DNA from: Balamuthia mandrillaris
Taxonomy: Eukaryota > Discosea > Longamoebia > Balamuthiidae
Reading direction: 5' to 3'
Length of the DNA: 24,608 nt
Assembly (NCBI GenBank): GCA_031835245.1
Contig: JAVKOQ010000605.1
Location: 1-24,608, forward strand
In this document: positions 1 through 7,934 of the stretch, one piece after another
Layout: each line of letters starts with the position of its first letter
Numbering within the stretch: the stretch's first letter is position 1
Notes under the pieces: model-generated
What the model was told of the DNA's origin: nothing
Database searches by the model: none
The model's input: only the letters and a program-made list of their open reading frames with translations
Program-made: the position numbers and the translations under genes

Positions 1-550
1 CTTTGGTTTCTGGCATGAGCTAAAGATGATATCATTTGTGATGTATGAACAGTTGCATGGTGATATTCGTCAATACGATGTTAGCGACCCAGCTGATCCA
101 AAGCTGGTAGGACAGGTCTTTATTGGAGGATCCGTTCGTAAGGGCGGACCTGTCAAGGTCACCACTGAAGGCTACGAACAACCAGAGATTCCGCAAGTTA
201 AGGGTCACGAGTTGGCTGGTGGACCTCAAATGATTCAACTCTCGCTGGATGGCAAGCGTTTGTATGTCACAAATTCGCTTTTCTCCGTGTGGGACAAGCA
301 GTTCTATCCCAATATGGCACGTCTTTCATTCTTCTTTTGGGATGTGTATTCTCGTGCATGTATTTACTCAGTGAATTTACAGGCGACCCAAGGCTCTTAC
401 ATGTTGCAGATAGACGTAGACACCGAAAAGGGTGGCCTTAGCATCAATCCCGACTTTTACGTCGACTTTGGAGCTGAACCAGAAGGACCTGTTTTGGCTC
501 ACGAAGTCCGTTACCCAGGCGGTGACTGCACCTCTGACATTTGGATATAA
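1..550 (+). CDS. SELENBP1: Selenium-binding protein 1 / methanethiol oxidase family, C-terminal part (5' end outside window)
   Basis: This is the C-terminal third of a SELENBP1/SBP56 protein, a cytosolic beta-propeller family; members oxidise methanethiol to formaldehyde, H2S and H2O2. Family landmarks read in order are [67 protein letters not shown] and the terminal SDIWI before TAA. The reading frame is open to the window edge; an AG at 24-25 could be an intron acceptor, so coding may begin at 26. Exons are 26(or 1)-316 and 383-550. The intervening 66 nt are best read as a GC-AG intron, because this gives exactly the five residues (NMATQ) that family members have between FYP and GS. A GT-AG alternative (321-370) also keeps frame but inserts five extra residues. 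The gene converges on the RasGEF gene, leaving about 160 bp between stops. Identity is very secure; the intron boundary is less so. Confidence 0.93.
   Translation, partial: FGFWHELKMISFVMYEQLHGDIRQYDVSDPADPKLVGQVFIGGSVRKGGPVKVTTEGYEQPEIPQVKGHELAGGPQMIQLSLDGKRLYVTNSLFSVWDKQFYPNMARLSFFFWDVYSRACIYSVNLQATQGSYMLQIDVDTEKGGLSINPDFYVDFGAEPEGPVLAHEVRYPGGDCTSDIWI
317..382 (+). other. Probable GC-AG intron in the selenium-binding protein gene
   Basis: The donor reads ATG|GCACGT and the acceptor TTTACAG|GCG. The intron is 66 nt, phase 0, and contains no in-frame stop. It is chosen over the GT donor at 321 because the spliced protein then matches the family length exactly. The donor keeps G at position +5, as most donors in this window do. 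Confidence 0.55.
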
Positions 551-618
551 TTGCAACCTTTAAGATGGTTGGAAAACGTTCTTCAACTAAGTAAACTGCA
601 CCCTTCACTTGTACTTTA

Positions 619-620
<2 letters not shown>

Positions 621-657
<37 letters not shown>
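621..657. repeat. (GA)n microsatellite between convergent genes
   Basis: A near-perfect GA run of about 18 units lies between the selenium-binding protein stop (550) and the RasGEF stop (710). Nothing else is recognisable in this roughly 160-bp convergent 3' region. Confidence 0.95.
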
Positions 658-659
<2 letters not shown>

Positions 660-709
660 AGAGGCTCACAAAAATGGTGATTACATTGGAACAAGCCAAC
701 GTAGCTCTT

Positions 710-3700
710 TCACTTTCTGCTGTTATTCTTTGGCACCCTTTCCTCGCACAACAAAGAGAGACGGTAGAGCTCCTTGTCAGGTACCACTTCCACGTTCATC
801 AAGTACTCCTGTATGAACGGCACCGGCGTCAGGTTGAATGGCGTCTGCTGGTATTGCTTTATTTTGTCCAGCACTCTGGCGCAATACCGAAGCTTGTGAA
901 CATTGATGAGGTTCGTTCCTGTCAGATACTGTGGGTTGCCCTCCGTTATGAAAGTCAAGTCCGTTAAAAATATACCTGTTACAGAGATGTGGTTAGCAAG
1001 ATACCTAGAATGAGAGCAAGAAAGAGGAAAGGATTGCTTGCCTAGATAAGGAACGCATGGAGGATTGACTTTGTGCAACAGGTCTCGAAATACTCGAAAG
1101 TTATCTTCGCTGCCCATTAACACGTTCATTTCTTCCCACAGCTCCCATGTTTTGCTTGGCAGCAGCTGGTTCAAAATTAGAGTGAGAAACGAGAGAGAGA
1201 GAGAGAGAGAGATTTAAGCAATCTTAGAGGCTAGAATCTCAAAACGAAAAAAGAGATACAAACATTCCACGTCTTTTTGAGACGATACACGGCTGAGTTC
1301 TGGAGGCCAGCAATTATCTCCATTGCTCCATTAAAATTGTTCAACTCCAAACATTTCTGTTGATGGCTCAAACGTTAGGCTGAAATAATAGAAGAAAAGG
1401 AAAGCACTTACCGATGCGATGATGATAAACCTATTGAGAACTACTGCCCTGGATTTAAGGTCTTGGGTCCGAACAAGGTCGGTGGAGGCCCACTTGCTGA
1501 CCTTGTTGAACCGATCAATAAGGGCGATGACGTTAGGCGCCAGTTTCTGCTTGTCTGGTTGCGTCCATCGCTGGTCTAAACACTCAATTGGTTGGATGGC
1601 CCTGTACAGGTTATGTTCTATTAAAGTGAGCTGCCGCGCGATCTCCTGCGGGTGAATGTCCCGAACTTCCAGGGTGGACTTTTTGAGGTTCATAGGGAGT
1701 ATAGGCACTGGAGCCCGGTCGCTGAATTGTAACGTCTTGTCTTGTTGGGGCTGGTTGCAAGCTTCCACCTATATCCTGCTTTCAGCAATTCTGTGCACAC
1801 AAACAGACAACGAGAAATGTTACCTGTTTGTTGATCAACCTCATCAGGTGTTCTGCAGCCGACACCATTGCCTCTGGAATCATCACTTCCTGAATGAACG
1901 CGGTCAATTGGGCCACCAGAGTGGGGTCGTCCTTGAAATCATCAAAATGCTTATCCAACCACTGTTTCAATACGTTGAATACTCTATCGTTGCAGTGTTC
2001 ACCAAACAACGAAACACGTTAGTTCACAAAGAAATATGTTAACAGGGTTTTGTCTTCTATAACAAACCTAAGGCGTATATGCAGCTGTTTCGTTTGGCAA
2101 AATTGTTGCTCGTCCACACCATCCGGAGCAGGCGTATCAAAGCGAAGCAAGAGGAGTTCCAGGAACTGGGAGGGCGTTATCAACGATCGATAAGTCAATA
2201 GGAACGTATTAACAAATACAGGATCTGTATTGTTTTGACATAAAGAGACCAGGTAAGAAACGTTAAACAAAGACCCTAAGTGAACTTACCGGGATATTGA
2301 TCGTGGGTTAGCCGTTGGATAAGTTTATAGATAGTGCCTCCGTTTATTTGAGGAACGTTTTCATCCACATTGCTCATCACGATGTTGTTCTGGCTGTCTG
2401 GTTCCTCAAACAAGAATACTCGAGGATCCAAATCTTCTTTCTGGGATGAATGTGCGATATAAGTTTTTTTTTTTTGGTTTCGAGAGAGAGTACGAGTGTG
2501 TGAGAGAGAGAGACCTTGACGTATCGGGTTTTTTCATACTTCGGCGGCTTTACAGACTATGAGAAGAAATCAGCAATTCTAGGGAATGAGAGAGAGAGAG
2601 AGAGAGAAGAGCAGCAAGCAAAGAGACGTACCCCGGTACTGTTACGAAAAGAGATGGAGGAAGTGAACGGAGGGTTAGTGAGTAAGGCGGGAGAGGAGTT
2701 ATGAGAACTGATGGTGTGTCGGTGACCGGTTCCGATTGGCTTGAGGAAGGGTGACACCACGTGTTCCTCTTCTGTTTTGCCAACCGACTTGTCTTTCTTC
2801 CTTTTATCCTTTTCCATTTTTTTCTGCGCTTTGGCTCTGCGTTTAGCTTCTCTGAGGTCTTCTTTGGCTTTTTTCTTGTCTTCCTTGCTTTGTTTTTCCT
2901 TTTTCTTTTTCTGTGTGTTGCCGGTAATATAAGTTTAAGAAACAAAAAGTGAAGAATCAACAACGTACGTCATTGAGTGAAGGGAGAGAGGAGAGTCGTC
3001 TAGGGCTGCAAAGAGGGCTGGGAAAGGCATGCGGGTGGCTGACAGAGGACGAGGTGACAAACGTGGCAGATTTGGGACGGTTGCGAAGCGCCAACGAGTT
3101 ATTGAGCGACTCTTCGACTAGCCGCCGTGCATCATTCATGGAAGGAGATAATTGCGAAGAGCCGTTGTTGCTGTGGGGAGAGGAGAAAGAAGGAGAAGGA
3201 GCAGAAGGCATGCCAGAGGGGGAAGAGAAAAAGGGAGAAGGAGATCCATTCGATTGTCCTCCTCCGCTGTTATCTTCTGTCATGGAATTACTTTGCTGCT
3301 GTTGCTGGTGCATCCACCGAAGTTTGGTTTCATTGACGGAACTGTAGCGAACGTCTCTGGCACGGAGGTTTGGGAGAGGAGGCAATGAAGGTGGTGGCTG
3401 ATGCTGAGATGGGAGTGAGTGTGAATGTAGTTGCGGTGGTGGAGGCAGATTGTAAGTTTCATCTTCTTCATCGATAGGAGGAGGCGGTGGAGGTAGGTTT
3501 GATGGAGTTAGTAAAGAGTTCATAGAGCTCTTCCCGCTTAGGCTTCTCTGTAGCCGCTGAGAGATAGGCCGAGAAGAAGAATGGAGTTGTTGCTGTTTTT
3601 GTTCTACTACAGTTGTGGTGGTTGTGCCTGGCCCGTACTTCATGTCTTCCTCATAAAACAATTCTTCCCATCGGCTGCGGGCCATGCGTGAAGCCCTCCT

Positions 3701-4504
3701 CATCGTATAGTTAAAATCTACAGTAGTTTGAGCTGCCTCGGAGTCGTCATCGTCATCGTCTTCCATCAAGACCTCCATTCCAGATTCTGTTCCGTTCGAG
3801 GTTCTTTGTTGTTGCTGTTGTTGTGTTTTGAGACTCACTTCTGCTTTTCTTCTCTGTAGACGACTGTTCTGCCGATGAAGATGCTGCCTACGGTTCTGAA
3901 AATTCTCTGCTGAGGACTGGGCTAACTCCTCCGCCGTCTGGCCTGATAGTATATGGGCCTCGAGGTCCTCCCAGTTGATGGTTAGTGGCACCATTTGATT
4001 ACCTTCTCCGACCAAAGCCTCCTTGTCTTCAAACATTGGCGGCAGTACTAGTGGTGGCGGCAGAGCTGTAGCGGGATCCAATGTTAGGAGAAGAGAAGGA
4101 ATGACAAATGAGTCATAGCCAAAGAGAAGGAAGAAGAACGAGGAAATCTTACGCGCAGACTTAGTAATGGAGAGATGAATAGGAGAGTCCTCCTCTTCGG
4201 GGAGAGCTGTAGTGGCAGCACGCGAGAAAGAAGGCCCAGGCTGTTCATCGCTTCTTCGTGGGGAGAGACCACTCAAGGAACGTATAGAAGGAGAGCTCAT
4301 AGGGCGAGGTGGCAGGGGAGGCACTCCTCCATCTGTTGTTGGGGGTGGTGGCAAAGCTGCTGTTGGCGGCAATGGAGCAGGTCGCTGCGGGGGTACCACC
4401 GGCCGATTGTGATGATGATAAGGTTGTTGTTGCCAGCGAATCCCTCCCTCCGATAAACTGGGAGGAAGAGGGTCATGGGCGCGAAGGGACCCTGCTTCCT
4501 GCAT
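710..4504 (-). CDS. Ras guanine nucleotide exchange factor (RasGEF_N + RasGEF catalytic domain)
   Basis: Predicted 1022-residue exchange factor that loads GTP on a Ras-like GTPase. Eleven exons join in frame: 4153-4504, 2969-4065, 2632-2910, 2515-2547, 2290-2440, 2068-2224, 1824-1983, 1412-1768, 1264-1356, 1042-1165 and 710-975. Residues 1-483 are low complexity with Pro, Gln, Ser and acidic (DDDDDD) tracts and no domain I recognise. Residues 484-545 are a very basic, KK/KE-rich likely helix. RasGEF_N spans about 600-740 (DPVFVNTFLLTYRS). The catalytic domain spans about 765-1010, with LTLIEHNLYRAI, LNNFNGAMEIIAGLQ, VPYLG..FLTDL and TPFNLTPVPFIQEYL. The 33-nt exon 2515-2547 (PPKYEKTRYVK) is phase-neutral and less certain. 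The intron at 976-1041 uses GC-AG. The start at 4504 is the first ATG of the long frame; an upstream ATG at 4689 lies in another frame and would need an extra intron. GA tracts sit in introns at about 1190-1211, 2481-2513 and 2587-2607. Confidence 0.92.
976..1041 (-). other. GC-AG intron inside the RasGEF catalytic domain
   Basis: The donor reads CTAG|GCAAGC and the acceptor TAACAG|GTATATT. Removing these 66 nt restores the invariant RasGEF stretch PYLG-(I/V)FLTDLTF, with the glycine codon split G|GT. No GT donor nearby gives that junction; the GTATCT within it would leave only about 30 nt of intron and insert foreign residues. Family conservation therefore fixes both ends. Confidence 0.85.
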
Positions 4505-4906
4505 TTCCCTTTATTTTTTGCTGTTTGCCCTCGTGTCTCTCTCCTCTCTCCTTCGTTCGTTTTTTTTTTTGGTTGTGTAGCTGTGGCAGTTTCTCGAAAG
4601 AAATTGAGGGAGGAACTGCTTAGGAACAACACCACCCCGCCGTCATCCTCACTGGGTTTGAGATCGTTGCTAAGTTGCCGAACCGTCATGTTTGAGGGTT
4701 CAAATTACCAAAAAAGGAAAGGAAACGTCGCTTCGTTCATTTAGGACTTTCTCCTCTCCTGTTGTCGTCGTTGTTGTTGGTTTATGTTTTGCAAACGTTC
4801 AGTATCATTTCCTTCTTCTTCTTCTGGTTCTTCTTCTTCTTCTTCTTCTTCTTCTTCTTCTTCTTCTTCTTCTTTGAAAGTACATACATATACAACAAAG
4901 AGCACA
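4505..4906. other. Intergenic: RasGEF 5' flank and kinase 3' flank
   Basis: About 400 bp between the RasGEF start (4504) and the kinase stop (4907). It holds a T run near 4560-4570, a (TTC)n tract (4812-4874), and an open stretch upstream of the RasGEF ATG in another frame (ATG at 4689) that could be an untranslated or alternative first exon. No TATA box or other promoter element can be named with confidence. Confidence 0.6.
4812..4874. repeat. (TTC)n microsatellite
   Basis: About 20 TTC units with one interruption (TGG near 4825). It lies in the kinase/RasGEF intergenic gap. It reads GAA on the sense strand of the flanking genes, the opposite orientation to the intronic pyrimidine tracts. 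Confidence 0.95.
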
Positions 4907-5699
4907 TTACTGGCCGCTGTTGCTGCTGTTCCCAGGCTTCACCCACTTTCTTCTCCTGACGTAGGTGTTCTTGGTGGACTTGGGGAGCCAACGGAAGGAA
5001 TCTCCCCAATTGAAGGAATAGAGCCAGCCGGCCTCTCCTACGCCCTCGCTCGTGGTATCCACCTGCCAGCTCTCGTCATGCGGACGGATGCGGGCCTTGC
5101 CGTTGGCATCGCTCCACTGACTTCGGTCGCTGGAGAAGAGGCCCTCGCTGGAGTACTTGTGGAGGAGCGTCTTTCTCCTCTGGTTCTCCCAGACTTCCTC
5201 CACGCACTCTCCTTCTTGCTTAATCTCCTCCAAGAGGCCTATCAGGATCTTTAACCCGGCCAGGTAATTCTCGTCCTTGGTCTTGGCGGGGAAGGTGTGC
5301 GCAAAGTCAACTAGCCGCACGTCCAGATGTTGCGTGGAGCTCCTGTCGGCCTTGCCATCATAGATCAGCAGCACGGAGCTAGAATAAAAGTGAAAGTCCT
5401 TTTGATGCTCGAACCACTTTTCAATCTTTCTCAACTTTTGCAGCCAGGGGCCTATCAGCTCGAAACGGACCTCCTTGCCGTTGTCCAGGAACTGTACCAA
5501 CGCTCCTTTCATCGTGTTTTCTTTGAGCTTGGATCCCCACAGCTTGTCCCGCACAATGTACTCTCCGTCGTGTTGCCATGCCCTCATGCCGCACATCCTG
5601 AAGCCAAGTGTTGATGATGTCGTCATCGCGCATAATGCTTTCTGTTGCAGCACTTTAGTGGTGGAGGCTTGGTCGTCGTGTCCTATTTCCAAATGTTAG

Positions 5700-5735
<36 letters not shown>

Positions 5736-7225
5736 AAAGAGAACCTCGGAAGCCAATCTTTAGATCACAGATGGAAGGCGCCTCCAGGTCTGCCGTCAAG
5801 TCCTCCAGAACAATGTAGTCTTGGGCAATAGAGTAAAAGATGATACAGTAGACGCTGTTCAACCGTCCCACAACATTGGAGAACGAAGGAGAAACAAAGA
5901 GATAAAAGGATACGGTGCGTCTCTCCATCTTCGTCTTCAATAGTCTTTCTTCCAACACACTTTGGGAAGAATGCCTGCACCTTGGGATCTTGCTTCTTCA
6001 GCAATTGATAAAACTCAAACTCCTTTTTTAAAAACAAAGTAAGAACTAATGCTAACTTGACCAGTCATACAGCATGAGAAGCGAACCTGAGGTGCAAGAG
6101 GTTTGAGGATGGTTTTTCCGTCCTTCCTCATCGCAGACTTTCCTTTGTGACCAGCCACTTGATGACCAAATGTTGCCAACTCAGATTGCTCTTTTTCCAC
6201 TGTAGCAAAGAAGAGGAAGAAAAAGGTTCTCGTCAACATCAAGCCAACGCTTTAACGGAACAAAAGAGTTGATTGAAAAAATACCTTCAATGGTGTCCAA
6301 GAGAGCGCTAGCGATGGTATCCTTTATGGCCTCATCGTGGAGGCACGCATGCATAAACTCATCCAACGTAATCTTGCCGTCCTTGTCAGCGTCCATTTGG
6401 TTGAACAGATCATCCGCCTTTTCAGGATAGGAAAGGTCTGAAGAGGAGGCTTGCCTTCCTTGCAACGTATTTCTGGCTTTGAAGACGGAGGTAAACATGT
6501 GTACAACCTCGTTTCTGTCCAACACTCCATTTCCATCTAAATCGTACAGCTTGAAAGCCCCTGCATAGATTATTTAGTAAGAGAGAGAACAGGAGGAGAA
6601 CGAGAGAAGTGAAGGAGAAGCAGAGAAGCAGCGAACAGGGATACGAATGAAGAGGAGAGAGGAGAGGAGGAGAGAGGAGAGAGGGAAGGAGAAGAGAGGA
6701 GAGAAGAGAGAGGGAGGAGAGGGAGAGGAGAGAGCAGAGAGCAGAGGAGCAGAGAGGAGAGAGCAGAGAGGAGAGAGCAGAGAGCAGAGAGCAGAGAGGA
6801 GAGAGCAGAGAGCAGAGAGCAGAGAGCAGAGAGCAGAGAGCAGAGAGCAGAGAGCAGAGAGGTGAGAGGGCGGAGAAACGAGCATACATTTGAGCTTTTC
6901 TTCAGTGTTGCCATGTATTACAAGGGAGAGACCTGTTTTTTTTTTCATAAGTTACACACGCACATAGCGTGGAAGAAAGGAGAAGAAGAGGGGGCAGGTA
7001 GTACCTATCACGAATTCCTTAAAGTCTATTTTATCGTCTCCGTCCGTGTTGAACGCGTCAAAGAGCTCTTCCCACATGGCCTCAGTGCCGCCTCTGGCGT
7101 TCATGTTTTCCTGGATGAACTCCTCTTTGGTCATGAAGCCAGTGGAATACTTCTTGACAAAGCGTTTGTAATAGTCCATCACTTCACTTCGATCAACTGA
7201 AAAAAAAAAAAGAGTAATGTTAAGC

Positions 7226-7263
<38 letters not shown>

Positions 7264-7388
7264 AAAGAAAGGAGTAAAGTAAGCAACTAAAAACCAAAAA
7301 AAAAAAAAAAAAACAAAGCGTACAGTCCGTATTGTTTTTGATTTCAGCTCGCTCTTGCGCTGACAGTTTCGTGTCTGAGTTCCCCATT
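4907..7388 (-). CDS. Fusion: NCS-type EF-hand calcium sensor + inositol polyphosphate kinase
   Basis: Eight exons join in phase: 7324-7388, 7005-7196, 6888-6932, 6285-6560, 6087-6199, 5914-6022, 5745-5819 and 4907-5682, giving about 549 residues. Residues 1-192 resemble recoverin/neuronal calcium sensor proteins: N-terminal GNSDTKLS (myristoylation-like), FDRSEVMDYYKRF, degenerate EF1, and three loops with canonical ligands (EF2 71-82 NTDGDDKIDFKE, EF3 107-118 DLDGNGVLDRNE, EF4 157-168 DADKDGKITLDE). From about residue 195 an IPK-family kinase follows: HQVAGHKG, ILKPL, YIVLEDLT, the signature PSICDLKIG (281-289), SSSVLLIYDG and VRLVDFAHTF. Such kinases phosphorylate inositol phosphates with ATP; the subtype (IP3 3-kinase, IPMK or IP6K) cannot be told. 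The junction exon pair ATTGAAG|GTATTT...CTACAG|TGGAAA links the two halves in phase, and the kinase half has no credible start of its own. Oddity: the only ATG (7388) is one base out of frame with the exon because of a GGGG run. The last 120 residues are not recognised. Confidence 0.85.
5701..5732. repeat. (GA)n microsatellite in a kinase intron
   Basis: This GA tract fills most of the 62-nt intron 5683-5744 between the PSICDLKIG exon and the last exon. On the gene-sense strand it is (CT)n and starts about a dozen bases after the donor. Confidence 0.95.
6640..6864. repeat. GAGAGCA-type heptamer minisatellite and purine-rich tract in a kinase intron
   Basis: The 327-nt intron 6561-6887 is almost wholly composed of irregular GAGAG/GAGGA (6640-6720) grading into near-regular GAGAGCA 7-mers (6728-6862). 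The sense strand is TGCTCTC-like. The same unit recurs in introns at 12801-12845 and 17581-17600. Confidence 0.9.
7200..7312. repeat. Poly-A runs (poly-T on the sense strand) in kinase intron 1
   Basis: Three A runs (7200-7211, about 7228-7261, about 7295-7312) occupy most of intron 7197-7323. On the sense strand they are T runs, the last one directly preceding the CAG acceptor of exon 2. Confidence 0.9.
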
Positions 7389-7934
7389 CTTTGTAATGTG
7401 TGCGTTGTTTTTTTTTGTTCTGGTTTTGCTGGACTGTGTTCAGAGTGGAGCAGGAGAAAAAAAAAAGAGTTTCAGGACTACCCTCCCCCCCTTTTCGTTG
7501 TGGTTTTTTTTTTCAATTTCGGTGCTAAGAATAAATGAGAGAGGGGCGGCCCTATGGGTTGGCTCTCTTCTTCTTCGTTACCTCGTTTCGGTGTTAATTT
7601 GTGAACCTGACATCACCGCTACCCCAAAATAGAGAAAACTTATGTCATTGCATCTGATGTGACGTCATGAATATCCTAAAAATGAATATTCCACGCCAGC
7701 CGATATTCCTCGCCCGACCAAGAGGATTCTCAGGGTAACAATAACACATAACAATAACACAAAGGGCCTCCTGGCAGAACGAAGGGAAGCATCTTTGGTC
7801 TAGGACCTCCCACCCTGCATAGTAGATACGGGGGTGGTATGACATATGTTTTTGTTTTTTTAAAAAAAACATATCACAGCATCAATATCTTTCGTACCAT
7901 ACAAAAAAAAACTCGCATGAAGGGTGGCTGGGAG
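7389..7934. other. Intergenic: 5' flank of the fusion kinase, 3' flank of the ZZ-CAR gene
   Basis: 546 bp without a supportable gene. It contains short homopolymers, a perfect TGACGTCA palindrome (7660-7667), and an A/T inverted repeat around 7843-7874 (ATATGTTTTT facing AAAAAACATAT) about 60 bp past the ZZ-CAR stop. Open frames here are short and unlike any family. A missing 5' exon of the kinase gene could lie here, but I found no convincing one. Confidence 0.6.
7660..7667. promoter_or_regulatory. CRE-like palindrome TGACGTCA
   Basis: A perfect 8-bp CRE consensus lies 272 bp upstream of the fusion-kinase ATG. A given 8-mer has a substantial chance of occurring once in a window this size, so function is only a suggestion. 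Confidence 0.25.

Noticed and set aside
4784-5254. 156-residue plus-strand open frame beginning with poly-Ser
   Set aside because: The N-terminus is the TTC repeat and the rest is antisense to the last exon of the kinase gene.
6015-6242. A separate kinase gene starting at the ATG near 6240 (MLTRTFFFLFF leader)
   Set aside because: The leader is the pyrimidine tract and acceptor of intron 6200-6284; phase and splice signals join the kinase to the EF-hand exon.
6422-6948. Several Leu/Ser/Cys-rich minus-strand frames (CSLLSALCSLL type)
   Set aside because: Translations of the GAGAGCA minisatellite in a kinase intron.
7843-7874. A/T inverted repeat past the ZZ-CAR stop as a hairpin terminator
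   Set aside because: Eukaryotic context, low-complexity arms and imperfect pairing; no reason to assign a termination role.
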